64,000 nt of DNA from Gonocerus acuteangulatus (GCA_946811695.1 OX328132.1:129175508-129239507); one strand, 5' to 3'; counted from the stretch's first letter, positions 45,077-57,329 are shown. The notes: generated from the letters alone by a model not told the origin. Made by a program: numbers and translations.

Positions 45077-45727
45077 GTATTTAAATAAGCATACAAGTCC
45101 ATACACACCTCTGTAGATAGATAGATGGATAGTTACAAGCAGAATAATAATAAGAGAATTAGAGGTTGGGGTGCAAATGAAAAAAAAATCTGAAGAAAAA
45201 ACTGATGAAAATAAATAAATTTATTACGCTGTTTACAATTAACTGGTTGCTTCTAAAACCTTATGGTTGCAAAAATTTTAATTCTTTTAACATTTACAAC
45301 AATGAATGAGTCAAATAAAGTTATTTACCGAGAGAAAAATCTAACATATAATACTATTCATAAATTATTTTTTCTATTGGAAAAGAAGGAACAGAGGAAG
45401 GGATTGCAGGAGAACACATTTTTTTTTTTTTTTTTTCATTTTAAATTCTTTTATCCAATCTAAGTACGTGATCCCCTGAAGAACTTAACTTTTATCCACA
45501 AAAATGTGTATTTACGTTCTTGGATAATTTTATTAATCAACAGTCTTAAAGGTAGTGATGCTTTACAATTAACAACTATGATTGCATCATCACAGGAGCA
45601 TTATTTATTATACATATCCTTACCAAAAAGAATTATATAAAAATTCACAGACATTTTTTTACATTTCAGAAGTATTCTATACAAAACGTAGTGGATGTCC
45701 ACATCAGCGATAAAATAAACATTTACA

Positions 45728-45735
45728 AAGCTGTA
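45728..45735 (-). terminator. candidate poly(A) signal of latrophilin
   Basis: TTTATTT on the + strand gives AAATAAA on the - strand about 100 bp after the stop codon. Other AATAAA-like sites may be used. Confidence 0.35.
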
Positions 45736-45831
45736 TTTTATTTACAATATTAACACATAAAAACAAGAATGCATAATGAGCTCAATGATTGTTCAAAATA
45801 AGGCATGTCCACATGTATAAAACAGTTAATA

Positions 45832-46482
45832 TCAACATTCACTATAAGGTTGATGGTGTTGTAACATAGTCCTAGATGTATATTCAGGTTGTAAATGGCA
45901 GACTACTGTTTCACCATCAAGAACTGCTACAGTGCCTTGCTGTGCTGTTGCTCTACTTTGAGCTTGTTCCTTCAAACGTTGTCGAAATGCAGCATCAAAG
46001 GCTGTATGAAAATTCCTATCAGTTGCAGGGCTGTAAGGAATCAAAGGCCTATGATCACCATAACTTCTAGAAGATTGTCTACTCATATCACTTTGACGAC
46101 GCCCGTCTTCATCACTCATGTCACTAACTTGAATCTCAGCTCGTTCTCGTTCAATTTCTTCATATACTGGGTCTTCATCTCGAAGTCTCTGTCCTCGTTC
46201 TCTTTCTCGTATTTCAGTGTATGTATGATTCCAAGGGCTTGTTGCTCGGATACTACCATTCGCTTGCTTATTCCGATGTTGCACTGTAGCTGATTGCATA
46301 TGTTGAATTTGAGGTTGTAGATGAGAGTGAGAGTAAGCTGAAGTCATATAAGATTGCCTTGGGCCATCTTTGTGCCGCAGTAATGAATTACTTGTCAAAA
46401 CAGTAGTATGAGCTTTAGGAGAATCTTCTTGTTCTGACCCACCGTGCCCGGAGTCACGACTAAATGACTTAAAAGAAATGTT
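45832..46482 (-). CDS. Cirl: latrophilin/Cirl terminal exon: end of the cytoplasmic tail
   Basis: Latrophilins are adhesion G-protein-coupled receptors of the neuronal and sensory plasma membrane. After the acceptor TTTTTTCTACAG the exon opens in phase 0 (NISFKSFSRDSGHGGSEQED) and runs 216 codons to the stop at 45832-45834. Landmarks of the insect Cirl tail are SRDSGHGGSEQEDSP, WNHTYTEI, EDPVYEEIERE, VSDMSDEDGRRQSDMSRQSS and SYGDHRPLIPYSPATDRNF. The C-terminus is QPYSEC, unlike the PDZ-binding LVTSL end of vertebrate latrophilins. Insect Cirl is the best match from memory; the gene could equally be called ADGRL-like. Confidence 0.9.
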   Translation of the reverse strand, partial: NISFKSFSRDSGHGGSEQEDSPKAHTTVLTSNSLLRHKDGPRQSYMTSAYSHSHLQPQIQHMQSATVQHRNKQANGSIRATSPWNHTYTEIRERERGQRLRDEDPVYEEIERERAEIQVSDMSDEDGRRQSDMSRQSSRSYGDHRPLIPYSPATDRNFHTAFDAAFRQRLKEQAQSRATAQQGTVAVLDGETVVCHLQPEYTSRTMLQHHQPYSEC

Positions 46483-46519
46483 CTGTAGAAAAAACAAAAC
46501 AAAAAAAATTAACTAACTT

Positions 46520-49400
46520 AATTATAAAATAAAATAGAGAAAATAAACAAAATAATAATAATAATAAAAGAAAAGTCATTTAATGAATTCGTTGGGTAGT
46601 CAGAATTCTATTTTATTAAATAAATTAAAACAAATTAAATAATTTCATATTATTAGAGATGATAAAAACACAACATATCCATAAAACAACTGTCAAAAAA
46701 ACTGTCTACTATTTGAATATGTAGGCAATTTTTGTAAGATATTCTTTGCTATGATTTGTTCAATTAAAGTTATTTATACCCAATAATTAAAATAACAATG
46801 TGGTCACATTTGTTCAGTAAACAACTGAGCTCGATCACAAAACCATTACACACACACACACACACACACACATGCTCACATAACATCATGGATATACAGT
46901 ATAACAAACACTTATGCGAAACAGGATTTTACACCTTATCTTTTAGAAAAAAAAAATCAATACTTTGAAAATGAGGACCATTAAACATTTATTTTTTTGT
47001 AATTTAAGTTTGAATGCATATAAAGAAAATTCAGCTTAAGAGCTTCTGAAATCTTAAAATTCTTTGTTAAAAATAAATTTAAAACAAGAACCCTCTAAAG
47101 GATTTAGAGATCCATTTTATGCATGATGCCCAGAACATGACTATTACTTTCTTTTGAATATTTTACAATGGAAGGAAATTGAAATTTTCTTAGTAGTAAA
47201 TACCCAGGCTTAAATATGCTTAGAAAAGATTATTTTCAATGAAAATTGGTTTAATATATATTGCTAAGGAGAAAATTATAATTTAATGTAAATTATTTAA
47301 AACATCTTCCTTCTTCTTATGACCTACACAGAAAGAAGGGATTTATAAAATCAAAATTAGTGAATATTTAATATTTTACTGAAATTGAACTATGTAGTTG
47401 CTGTGACACAGAAGCAAGTTACATTAAAATGGCCAGTGTTCATCAAAAGTTCGTAATTTATTTCTTGTCTGTATATTTTCACTAATCATTAGCATTGGCA
47501 AGGCAACAAAAATATTACAATCCGAGGCTCAATAATTATTACAGGTTATTTATTTAATATTATTTAATAATATTTAAGATTAATTATTATCTGACCTCAT
47601 TACATGTAAACAAGAAGAGAAAAAATTAATGTTGGTTCTGTCCTAGGTTATTTTATTTTATATGGAATGTAAAATATGAAACTTCATGATGGTAAAAGGT
47701 CAACTCGACCCTCTGCCATTCTGAAATCACATAAGATAAAAATAACTTTATTCATATAATATGTCTGAAAATTGTAAAAGGCCATAAAAAGATTCCGGAC
47801 TTTGAATGTGTGGAAATAACGGATCCAGGGGCTGTCTCTGACTTGACACTCCAAAAACATCATAGGTTTTATCAAAGCCACTAAGCTGTCATAAATAATC
47901 CAGTGATTCAACAGGGATACAATAGACCTTTTAGGTTAAGCTAATTTTACCTGACGAGACCCTTAAACATCATTCTTATCTGATCTAATGTATACATTTT
48001 TTTCCTATATATATATAATTTTTCAACCATCAGATAGTATTTTCCCATGTAGTGAAGACTTCTGTGAAAAGATTTTAGTTCTTTTTTTTTTTAAATTAAT
48101 ATAGTAACTTATTTTAAAATCACTATTTAGTTAAACACAGCAATTAATTTAAAACTACTATTGTTATTCATTAAAAATGGCCATATTTAATAGAATACAG
48201 CAGTTTAATCAGCCACGTTAATATACCTGTATACTGCAATTATTATCACATCAAGGTTCCTAAATATGTGAGAGAAACATGTATATTTTCATCACAAGAA
48301 AATCAGTAAAAAAAATATTTTTATTTTTATATGTGATTTGCAATGTGAAGAATGCACCTCATTAAAAGTACTTGAAAAAGAAATTTTGTGATGTGGAATT
48401 TAGGGTTCAATCAATTGGTTGATTCTGATCCCCCTTTAAACTGACAAAAAATTTAATTTTTTTATATTACTATCTATGACAAGTGCATTTTGAATGATAA
48501 ATTATCTAGTATTAAGAATATACATTTAATTAAAACTGAACAATATCAAACATTTGTTTTAGACATTACAAAACTTATCACTGCTACTGGCCTTCTACCA
48601 GTATAATCTATCCTTGTTCTTCTCAGGATTCACATTTAATATCAAAGAAATGATTCAAATACATATCAAAAAAATTATTTTAAAAGACAAATCAGGTCTT
48701 AGTTTTAAAAAACTCTTTAATATATTTGGAACTCCTTCGAATAAACAACTAGGTAGTAGTAGGCCTAAGTAAATTTAACCACATATTCTTCATGCTTCAA
48801 TTCAACCAGCATAATATACTATGTTAAACCATTACCCTTTATATAAATATGGATCTGTAGGCCTTCAAAGCAGTCTGGTTTCAGATTTTGATTGATAAAT
48901 GCATGAATAATATGCTTAAAAAAATTCCCAAACTAATCAAGATATTGACAAACTATTTATTAAGCCCAAACTCCAGAAGAAGTGGGAAACCAATTATATT
49001 TTCCTGTTCTATTAAAATGAATGTCTGTGTTTTGTTTATGAGTGTTGATCAAAAGAACTAGAGTCAATTCAAAGCAATTTTCGAGAAGCAAATCAATAAT
49101 TAAGATAGTGTATACAAAAGTCTCTCAGCAACCAAAAACTTCAGAAATATGTTTTATTTTAAAGTTTAGTGGGCAAAATCGACTAAAATATACCTGAGGT
49201 ATTTGCATTTCCGCCCAAAGACACACCGTTATGGAAAACAAAGCAAATAATCCTTGAATTCATCTTAACTGAATACACCAAACCACTAATGTAATACAAA
49301 CCAAATCATCTACCAAACTAGTTTTTTGGAACATATTCAAAATTATACAGAATACACATATACAGATGCTTTGAAAATTGACTCCTGAATAGGATGTAAC
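46520..49400. other. latrophilin intron, nothing recognised
   Basis: AT-rich; a (CA)n run at 46848-46872 is the only clear feature. Confidence 0.5.
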
Positions 49401-49569
49401 CTTTTAAGGGACAACTACTCCAAAAATTATTACATGCATGAAGAAAATAGTATATTTGTAGGAGAATCTTTAGTGATTTGGCAGGCCATGGCAGTTTTCA
49501 AGTTTCAACAAAAAAAAAAGAAAAGATCTGATCATCACAGACTTATTCAGGGTGATGAGGGCTCTCATT

Positions 49570-50126
49570 CAAGAATGGTCACCCTATTATAACACAAATT
49601 TGGGAAAATCTTGTAAAACAAAATAAAAAAATTGTTCCTTTAGGGGTTCCTTCTGATATGGGGATTGAACTGAATGAGAAAGCAGTAAAAGAAGCAAATA
49701 ATGCAAGAAAAACTCAAATTAACAGCAAAGAAGTAGAAAAAGTGTGGGGATATGATTTAAAAAAATATATTAAAAACCAAGTTCTGACACGGTGGGGTAA
49801 CAAGTGGTTGAGAACAGAAACTAAACTAAAAAAACATAAAAAGAGACAAATGTTTGGAAAACTTCCGAAGTGGTTTTGGCAAAAGTGTGAATTGGCCATA
49901 CCAAAATAATGCATACTTATCTTCTAAAAGGAACCTACCATCCTGTAAACATTGTAATGAGATATTAACAGTTCAACATTTCATAACACAATGTATAGGA
50001 TACAACCGGGCAAGAAAAGTGAACAACATTAAAGGTAGCATAGCTGAAATCTTACAGGACTTAGTAAGGACTATACAAAAAGTATTAAAATATATTAAAG
50101 ACACAACCCTATGCCACGAGATTTGA
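49570..50126 (+). pseudogene. jockey-like LINE relic: RNase H end and C-terminal zinc motif
   Basis: Reads KIVPLGVPSDMGIELNEKA (family pattern WVPSHVGI.GNE.AD of RNase H), then NQVLTRWGNKWLRTE. After a frame change near 49880 it reads LPSCKHCNEILTVQHFITQC and VLKYIKDTTLCHEI, the CxxC...H...C end typical of jockey-clade ORF2. It lies antisense in a latrophilin intron and is broken. Confidence 0.7.
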
Positions 50127-50250
50127 CACCATAGAACTGGCAATGACTTACATGGGTAGATACAGTATAAAGGAAGAAAAAAATAACCTTAAAACCTGAT
50201 TTTCTTAAATAAAAATATTAAATATGGTTTTCCAGTTTAGTTTCTGACAA

Positions 50251-50282
50251 AGAAATATATATATATATATATATATTTTTTG

Positions 50283-50360
<78 letters not shown>
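50251..50360. repeat. (TA)n microsatellite, two blocks
   Basis: Two TA blocks separated by TTTTTTGTTTTAA. Confidence 0.95.
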
Positions 50361-50361
<1 letters not shown>

Positions 50362-51170
50362 AAGTCTCTAATCTTTGAAGAATAGGTTTGCCAAACTAAA
50401 TTAAATTAGATCAAGATAGATAAAGCAAAAAAAGAAACACATGTATGTACGGACATTGAATTCTTAGAAAAGCTAATATATTTGATAGGCAGGCTCATTA
50501 TAATTATTCTGCTAGTTTGATTAACCATGCTTGTATCTTCAGACTAACTTCATTGATGGCGTTTACTGTGATCCAGAAACAAAATGCATAAAAATACTTT
50601 AAAACTTATCAAAAATTATTATGCTATATAATTTACATATGCTATAATCTACAAGTCCAGCCTGAAATAATGGAAGAAACTGTATAAAAAGATTTATAAG
50701 CAGTTGATTACCAAAACAAATAACATTTTTATGAGAAAAATAAATTTAAAAAAAGAATCTTTAATACAGTGATCAGTAGGCATATTATTAATTTTTTTTT
50801 ATGTTTAAGATCAGAAAAATAAAATAAAAAAAAACTATTGCGTTCTATGATTGTGTAATTTTATTTAATTATCATTAAAAGTTTTTTTCTATGACTTAAT
50901 GAAAATTAGTAACTACAGATCTGATTGAAATATGTAATATTAGGCCTGGAATATTCACTTTAAAAATCAACTAGAAGAATTGATTTAATTAAATTTAGGT
51001 GATCTATCAATGGGATTTATTTGATAGCAAAATATATCTCACTTCTCATAAATAAACCTATTAGTCAATAATATTGAAAATGAATATAAATTAAAAAAAA
51101 TACTTTAAAATATTTTCATTTTTATTAATGTCTTCTGATGTCGAAGGATCTCGTCACATACACAATGAAC

Positions 51171-51405
51171 ATGGAAGGTTTATGAAGTAGGCCCCACGTA
51201 ATTGTGAGCAGATTTCGGGATGTTAGGGAGAGGAATCCTTTAGGTTCTCGAATGGATCAAACAGTTGTCAAAGTGGAAATGTACACTTGGACTTGATATT
51301 TTGCTGTTATTCGTTTAGGCTTACATGATTTCAGCCCAATGTGATATAATCACACCAATACAACTTTCCCTCATACTCATATTAAAATGTGTTTATGCCA
51401 GTATT
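51171..51405 (-). pseudogene. decayed duplicate of a latrophilin tail exon
   Basis: Aligns over about 235 bp, in the same direction, with 52153-52385 (shared ATGAAGT.GGCCCCA.GTA, GGGATGTTAGGG, ACTTGATTTT/ATATTTTGCTG and CTTTCCCTCATACTCATATT). Compared with the working exon it has an in-frame TGA, no AG at the acceptor and no GT at the donor. It therefore cannot replace the exon and is a dead tandem copy about 1 kb downstream in the transcript. Confidence 0.75.
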
Positions 51406-52146
51406 ATATGTATGCAATGTACATTATTTTCAAATTGATCTCAATTATCTCACTTACGAAGTAATTTTCTTTTGATATTCAAAGATGTATGAGTAGAGCC
51501 CTTCAGATGCAGTGTTTTGACACTTCAAATTCAGAAAGCTAAGTAAAGCCACCAGCCAAACTTTTTTATAACAGCTTTAGAAAGCTAACTAGATAACACT
51601 GCATCAAACTGAAAGGTGAATTACCTTCAGCAATTCCAACTTGTTTTAAAGCTAAAGCCACTTGCTATCAAATGCCATTGGTTCAATAATATGCATTTAA
51701 TGTTCAGCTCACATTTATTTGTATTTACAATTGTTATAAGCAAAAATAAGCATCTCTACCTTTATTTTAATTTCAATTGTTATATCAAAGAAAGGTATTT
51801 GTTTTTAGTTTTTTTTATTATCAGCATCCATCAAAACATATTGTAACAATTATTGACCATTTCTCTAGTGCACACACAAACACACCCAACTACAAATACT
51901 CACAGATCCATGCACACACATCAGAAGTTCACAGGCACACTCTTAATGTACTTAATTTTAAATTTTGATTATTATTTAAAACATTCAATTAAGTATATAA
52001 ACAAATCAAAACAAAACTTTAGGTAACTTATAAAATTAGAAGAAAAGCAAGGAAAGAAAAAAAAAGGGGGGAAAAAGGAAAACAAGCTATAATTTAACCC
52101 ATTAAAGCTGTCATGCAAGTGCAAGTGGTTCACACTGGGTGCTCAC

Positions 52147-52304
52147 CTTCCAAATAGAAGGCTTATGAAGTGGGCCCCATGTAGTAGCAGACTTTGGGAT
52201 GTTAGGGGGAGGGAATCCTGTGGGTCGGGGGGTGGGTCGAACATAAGGCAAAGTGGCAATGGACACTTCGACTTGATTTTCCGCTGATATCCCTCTTGGC
52301 CAAC
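52147..52304 (-). CDS. Cirl: latrophilin/Cirl tail exon, 158 bp
   Basis: Two bases after the acceptor (ACATCAG) complete the Gly codon started by the exon ending at 52928. The frame then reads WPRGISAENQVEVSIATLPY and VRPTPRPTGFPPPNIPKSAT, ending PLHKPSIWK before the strong donor GTGAGC. Exit phase 0 fits the terminal exon. The polypyrimidine tract is weak. Both phases agreeing with known neighbours is the main support; I cannot recall this exact segment from other species. It is Pro-rich and would lie in the cytosol. Confidence 0.75.
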
Positions 52305-52927
52305 CTGATGTCGGCCCACTGTACTGTAATCATACCAATACCACTTTCCCTCATACTCATATTTATATGTATTTATGCCATGATTATAGCTGATTGTAAT
52401 TGTATGGTATATAATCAATATGTTGTATGTTATATAATCAACGAAAACTAGCACCCCTTGAAATCAAATAATAAATTTACAGTTTACTTATTATTGCCTC
52501 CCTTTGTCTAAAATTAATATACTTTATTGTATTAAAAAAACAAAATCAGCATCTGTAAAAAGTGTGAAAGTACCAATTAATGTTTGTTGTTTCTTTAGTT
52601 TATTATTACCTATCATGCACATTGAAAGAATTTCAATAAGGATGCTAGCTGCAGAAAACATTCAAGGCATTTATAGGTGCCACTGAAAAATATAAAGGGA
52701 AAAGAAAAAATACTGAACAGGTAGAGCTGACAATTGTATTTTAAATTCAAGCATGTACTAGGAAAAATTAGCTGATATTTCAAAGCTCATGAAATTCCAC
52801 CAAGATTAAGCTATTGTGTCATTAAAAAAGAAAGAAAAAAAAAAGCTTTTCAAAGATTTGTGTTCACTTTCAGTTCAAGCCCAGCCCCATGTGTTAGTGA
52901 TGGGGTTAGTGAGAGAAGATTTTATAC

Positions 52928-53207
52928 CTTGGTGTGTGGGGCTGGGCATGGGGGCAATGGGTAATCTATGTACGTAACTACCCACGCTAGTTCCATGAGG
53001 AGTGGGAACTGCTGTTCCTGCAGCCGCTGAGGAGGCGGATGTGCTTTCTGTACTCTGAGCATTTCCATGTGAACCTGTGTAAAGGCTTGTACGTCTTTCT
53101 TTGCTTTCCCCAGTACTGCCACCAGCACCACTACCGCCTTCTTGACAGCCGAAACACTTTGATAACCAAAGATGGCGGCGGAGGAATTTTCTATACTCCT
53201 TTTGAAC
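52928..53207 (-). CDS. Cirl: latrophilin/Cirl exon: membrane-proximal cytoplasmic tail
   Basis: Opens in phase 0 after the acceptor TTTATGTAG with VQKEYRKFLRRHLWLSKCFG, matching the segment after TM7 of latrophilins (KVRKEYRKF.RRH.WLPKCLRC in insects). It continues with a low-complexity Gly/Ser/Thr/Ala stretch (GGSGAGGSTGESKER; STSASSAAAGTAVP) and ends SPTHQ plus one base, before the donor GTATAA. The 280-bp length leaves phase 1, as needed by the next exon. Confidence 0.9.
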
Positions 53208-53276
53208 CTACATAAACAAATAATGTTTGTTTCAAATACTTCCTATTAATTATTGAGAAATATCAAAATATAGAGA

Positions 53277-53510
<234 letters not shown>

Positions 53511-53969
53511 ACTTAACTAGGAAAATGTTCAGTTAAAGCGAAAAAATGCAATTCTCAAGCTTTCGCCTGAAAAAAAATGTTGAAAATTTACTTAAGAGTT
53601 TTTAAAACGTTCCGAAGAGACTATCAATAAGCGCCCCGATATCTCGGTTGGTAGCATTGTACTCTCATAAGTCAAAGATCGCTTGATCGAATCTCATCTT
53701 ATATTAATATTTTTTTTTCTGTATAATTTTTATTTTTGTTCTTAATAATATTTTATAACATTAGTAAATAAATATTAAAGTTTTTTCAATGATTGAAATT
53801 TAATTTTTAATATTTTGTTCCATATATTAAAAGAAAATTTCAATGCAAAAAGGTTTCATATGTCCAAGGGTTGATAGGTGTGAGTCTTGATAAAAACAAA
53901 TAAAGAAATGTTTCACAATTCTGTGCAGATGATTGTGGAAAAAGGTAAGTACTATTGCAGAATTAATCC

Positions 53970-54310
53970 TTTCTGGATGGTGGGCTTCTCCAGCAGCCAC
54001 CTCACTCTTTAGCGTATAAGGACGGTGGCTTCTTTTCTTTCATTATATTTAGTTCTATAAGTTTGTATTTTTTAAAAAATCTGTATTTTTTGTATTTTAA
54101 AAAGTGCAAATCGCCGTCATTGTGAAGCTCAAAAATTAAATGAGAAAAAAAAATAAGGACGGTGGGCTTCTCCGGTTCTTTTAGACTATTACTGAGATTT
54201 CTCAGAAGAAGATGATACATCTTAGTCGGTCCATCCCCAGCTTTAGGAAGTGATATTGAAGAGCATTCTAGGATTTGGACGAAGACGGTGGGCTTTTTCC
54301 GAAGCGTAAA
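53970..54310 (-). repeat. four spaced copies of GAGAAGCCCACCGTCC
   Basis: On the - strand the motif (with small changes) occurs near 53990, 54026, 54170 and 54298. A minus-strand frame of 116 codons (54352-54002) passes through three of them (KKPTVFVQ, EKPTVLIFF, KKPPSLYAK) but resembles no family I know, and I do not call it a gene. Confidence 0.45.
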
Positions 54311-54409
54311 CAATGTAATTTGCTGAGGAAGCATCGTAGTTTCCAGGGACATAAGTTTTCTTTCAGTAGTACAAAGGTGTTACGTGGAAAGGTTTCTGCA
54401 CTAATTAAA

Positions 54410-54411
<2 letters not shown>

Positions 54412-54481
<70 letters not shown>
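54412..54481. repeat. (TA)n microsatellite
   Basis: Pure TA run, followed by an A run. Confidence 0.95.
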
Positions 54482-54483
<2 letters not shown>

Positions 54484-54550
54484 CTAATACGAGAACACAA
54501 ATAAAAAAAAAAAAAAAAACTACAAAAAAAGTAAACAATAGAGAGAAACG

Positions 54551-54735
54551 GAGTCTCCCATGGTCTAGTGGCTAGCGCACTAGATTCATAAGCGGGAGAT
54601 GGTGGGTTCGATCCCCACCGGTGCCAGAAATTTTCTCATCTCAGGGCTCGCTGAGAAAGTTCCTGGCTGCAACCTGGACGTCGGCGCTAATGGCCAAGAT
54701 TTATGTCGATGCGCTGTAAAAAAAAAAATAAAAAA
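54551..54735 (+). mobile_element. SINE-2 (tRNA-derived), copy a, full length
   Basis: Head GAGTCTCCCATGGTCTAGTG (A box TGGTCTAGTGGCTAGCGC), B box GGTTCGATCC at 54605-54614, then CTCATCTCAGGGCTCGCTG, GGACGTCGGCGCTAATGGCC and an A-rich tail. Best-preserved copy of the family. Confidence 0.9.
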
Positions 54736-55070
54736 TAAAAAAAAATAGAGGGAAACTAAATAAATGGGTCATGAATTATAATGTTTTTCGAATTTGAAAG
54801 TATAAATAATAGTTTTCAAAAAAATAAATATATAAAAATCTAATTTGATAAGATGTTAAATATTTTTTAATTATTACCATTGATATAAGGAAAGGTCATT
54901 TTTTTTACTGAGAGGAAAAATTTGAATCATTAATTGTTAAAATATTTACTATGTGATGTCTTTCTAAAACACGTATTGATAATTGTATGATAACTATATT
55001 TAGGTTTCAAATATTGGAGGGAGAAGAACATTAAATATTTGAAGAAACACAAAATTAACTTTGAATAACC

Positions 55071-55245
55071 TTGAAGTGGCTAAAAACAAGACAATTGTTG
55101 AGCGGGCGTGGAAGGGAGCTAGCCCCCAGCCTTCAGGAGGGACAGGCAGGTATCGGGAAGTCCCCTTCACCAGTTACCCACGGTCATACATCTGCCGCCA
55201 TCTCCATAGGGTTAAGTGCTACTCGTATACATGAAGTTGATGAAA
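55071..55245. other. GC-rich patch of unknown origin
   Basis: A roughly 170-bp segment of high GC (AGCTAGCCCCCAGCC, GGTATCGGGAAGTCCCC) stands out in AT-rich DNA between the arms of the SINE-4 pair. It is probably a retroelement fragment; no domain is recognised. Confidence 0.35.
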
Positions 55246-56107
55246 ATAATTTTTTTCCAGGTATTATCATTTTTTTTAGAATGGATTTTTTCTGACTGAT
55301 TTTGAAGATTCTGATGATCATGGACCTGATGAAAGGAAACGAAACAAGTAGAATACATTCCCCTTGATTACAAAGTAAAAGTTATAAATATCCCCTGTAC
55401 TGTTTTCAGATGAATGCTTGAGAAGCGTGTTCTCTCGCTTTAACAGAACCTCTTAACATCGTCTTTGAAAATAAGGTTTTATCTTCATTCTTTCAAACTT
55501 ATAATGAACTCAAAGGATTTTTTTTTTTTATATATGCCATTAATTCTGCATTCATTAACTGTGTTTGCATTTGTCATTTGTTTTTATCAAGATTGACAAC
55601 TATCAATTCTTGGCTGTATGAAATATTTATAACATTTGATTTTTTTTTAATATATGGAACAAAATGTTAAAAATTAAATTTCAATCATTGAAAAAACTTT
55701 AATATTTATTTACTAATGTTATAAAATATTTCTAAGAACAAAAAAAAAAAAAAAAAATATTAATATAAGATGAGATTCGATCCAGCAATCTTTGAGTTAT
55801 GAGAGTACAATGAAATTTATGCCAGCTAGTAATTAATTTGTCTTTTTATTGATTTTTTTATAAATAAATATTCCTTGCTGAAATATAGTCTTTTTATTTT
55901 CATTTAGGCCATTACTTACAAATACAGGTTATCTAAGGGTTAGTTAGAAACCATATTATATAAATATAGTAATCAAAATAAGTAATTAAATCCACTGCAA
56001 TCACTACTAAAAGTAACTGGATGTGGTCTTTGAAAAAAGGCCCTCATTTCTTTTACCCCCTTTAATTTATATATGACTCCTCAGACTGTTTTTCTGTCCA
56101 TCTTTTT

Positions 56108-56269
56108 GGGGTCTCCCGTGTTCTAGTGGCTAGCGCCTTAGATTCATAAGCGAGAGATGGTGGGTGCGATTCCCACCTTCGGCAGGAAATTTCTCATCTC
56201 AGGGCTAGCCGGGTAAACTCCTCGCTGCACCCTGGATGTCGGCGCTAATGGCCTAGATGTAGATGCGCC

Positions 56270-56305
<36 letters not shown>
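56108..56305 (+). mobile_element. SINE-2 (tRNA-derived), copy b, with A33 tail
   Basis: Head GGGGTCTCCCGTGTTCTAG, A box and B box (GGTGCGATTCCCACC) slightly mutated, body GGATGTCGGCGCTAATGGCC and a long pure A tail (56273-56305), which suggests a fairly young insertion. Confidence 0.88.
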
Positions 56306-56307
<2 letters not shown>

Positions 56308-57050
56308 AACCATCTTTGGCTTTAACATTCTTTAAAGTATTTTTTATAAAATTTGTTTTTATTTCAATATAGGGATTGAAATTAACTCATTCAAATGACA
56401 CATTTTCCATTTTAGGTCACTCGCCTTGCCTTTGGGGTATATCTTCTGCAAATAATTCTTCATAATCTCTTTCTATTAATCAATTTGTATAATAAAATAT
56501 CTTATTTCTCATTGTACATGTAATTCATCCATTTTAATAGATGTGCTTACCATCATGCTTCAGGCTATACTCTTATTTTTTTATTTTTTGTAATCCAACT
56601 TAATTTTATTATTTCTCTGGTAAGCAAACTAAAAATAGGAAATGTAATAAAAACAGAAGAGGAGAGAAGACTAAACCAAATAGTGTAAGCTAACGACTAA
56701 AATAGAATCACAAGAGGATTAGAATCGATAAAGCAAACTTTCCTTCCATTTGATAATAGTTTCCAGCCTCCTGTGAATTGCCAAATTACAGACAATATCA
56801 AAGTATTAAAGTAGTGGATGAGTAGGATTTTATTGTATTTTTAATTAAAAATAAAATAAAAATAGATTGTTGTCTCAAGAAATTTATTAAAAGTGTACTG
56901 AATTCTCAGGATGTGCAACCTAATGTCATTTAAAAAGTAAAAAAAAAAAAAAAAAAAAGATAAAATTTACGAATTAAAGATATTTATATATAAATAATTG
57001 TTTGCTCCATTAATCCTAATTTAAAATATATAATAGTAAAATTGTATTAC

Positions 57051-57219
57051 CTTGTCATTTTGAACACAGTGAAAAACAAATATAAATAATCCTTGTGAGC
57101 TATTCAGGGCTGTAAATATATAGGCCATGATTACTGATTCCTTGTTTAAATAAAGGAGCCCAAAAGTCCAAGTGAGCCCAAGCAGGAAGACGAGAACAAC
57201 TGCTCCTCTCAACCATGCC
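57051..57219 (-). CDS. Cirl: latrophilin/Cirl exon: TM6 to TM7
   Basis: Reads [20 protein letters not shown] (TM6), [20 protein letters not shown] (loop and start of TM7) and [16 protein letters not shown] before the donor [15 protein letters not shown] and [14 protein letters not shown] are signatures of family B2 adhesion receptors, closest to latrophilin. One base at the start completes a codon split by the previous intron, so the upstream exon must end in phase 2. That exon (TM5 and before) was not found up to 64000. Confidence 0.93.
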
Positions 57220-57329
57220 CTTAAAATTAAAAGTTAAAGACATAAGTTAGACATTTTTCCAGAAGGAATATTGAGCATAACGTATATATATTTTCAGAAA
57301 TTTTAAATCAGAATACTTTGAAAAATCAT

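Larger units (their letters stand above)
53629..55815. repeat. inverted pair of a tRNA-derived sequence (SINE-4), 2.2 kb apart
   Basis: The left arm (about 53652-53835) and the right arm (about 55640-55812) are reverse complements over about 180 bp (marker TTCAATGATTGAAATTTAAT). The left copy begins with a tRNA-like head at 53629-53700: TATCTCGGTTGGTAGCA (A box), a CAT in the anticodon position of a Met-like stem, and TTGATCGAATCTC (B box). The tRNA fold is imperfect, so this is a SINE head and not a tRNA gene. The spacer holds SINE-2 copy a, a TA tract and a GC-rich piece. Confidence 0.65.

Noticed and set aside
44858..45108. Frames on both strands at the large TG/TA tract
   Set aside because: Simple repeat.
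54002..54352. 116-codon minus-strand frame
   Set aside because: No recognisable domain; composition follows the repeated motif, and part lies in low-complexity A/T runs.
54555..54625. Possible tRNA gene (A and B boxes), and likewise at 32400, 18410, 57330, 53629, 56110 and 61200
   Set aside because: Acceptor stems do not pair and each is followed by a conserved SINE body and tail; these are SINE heads.
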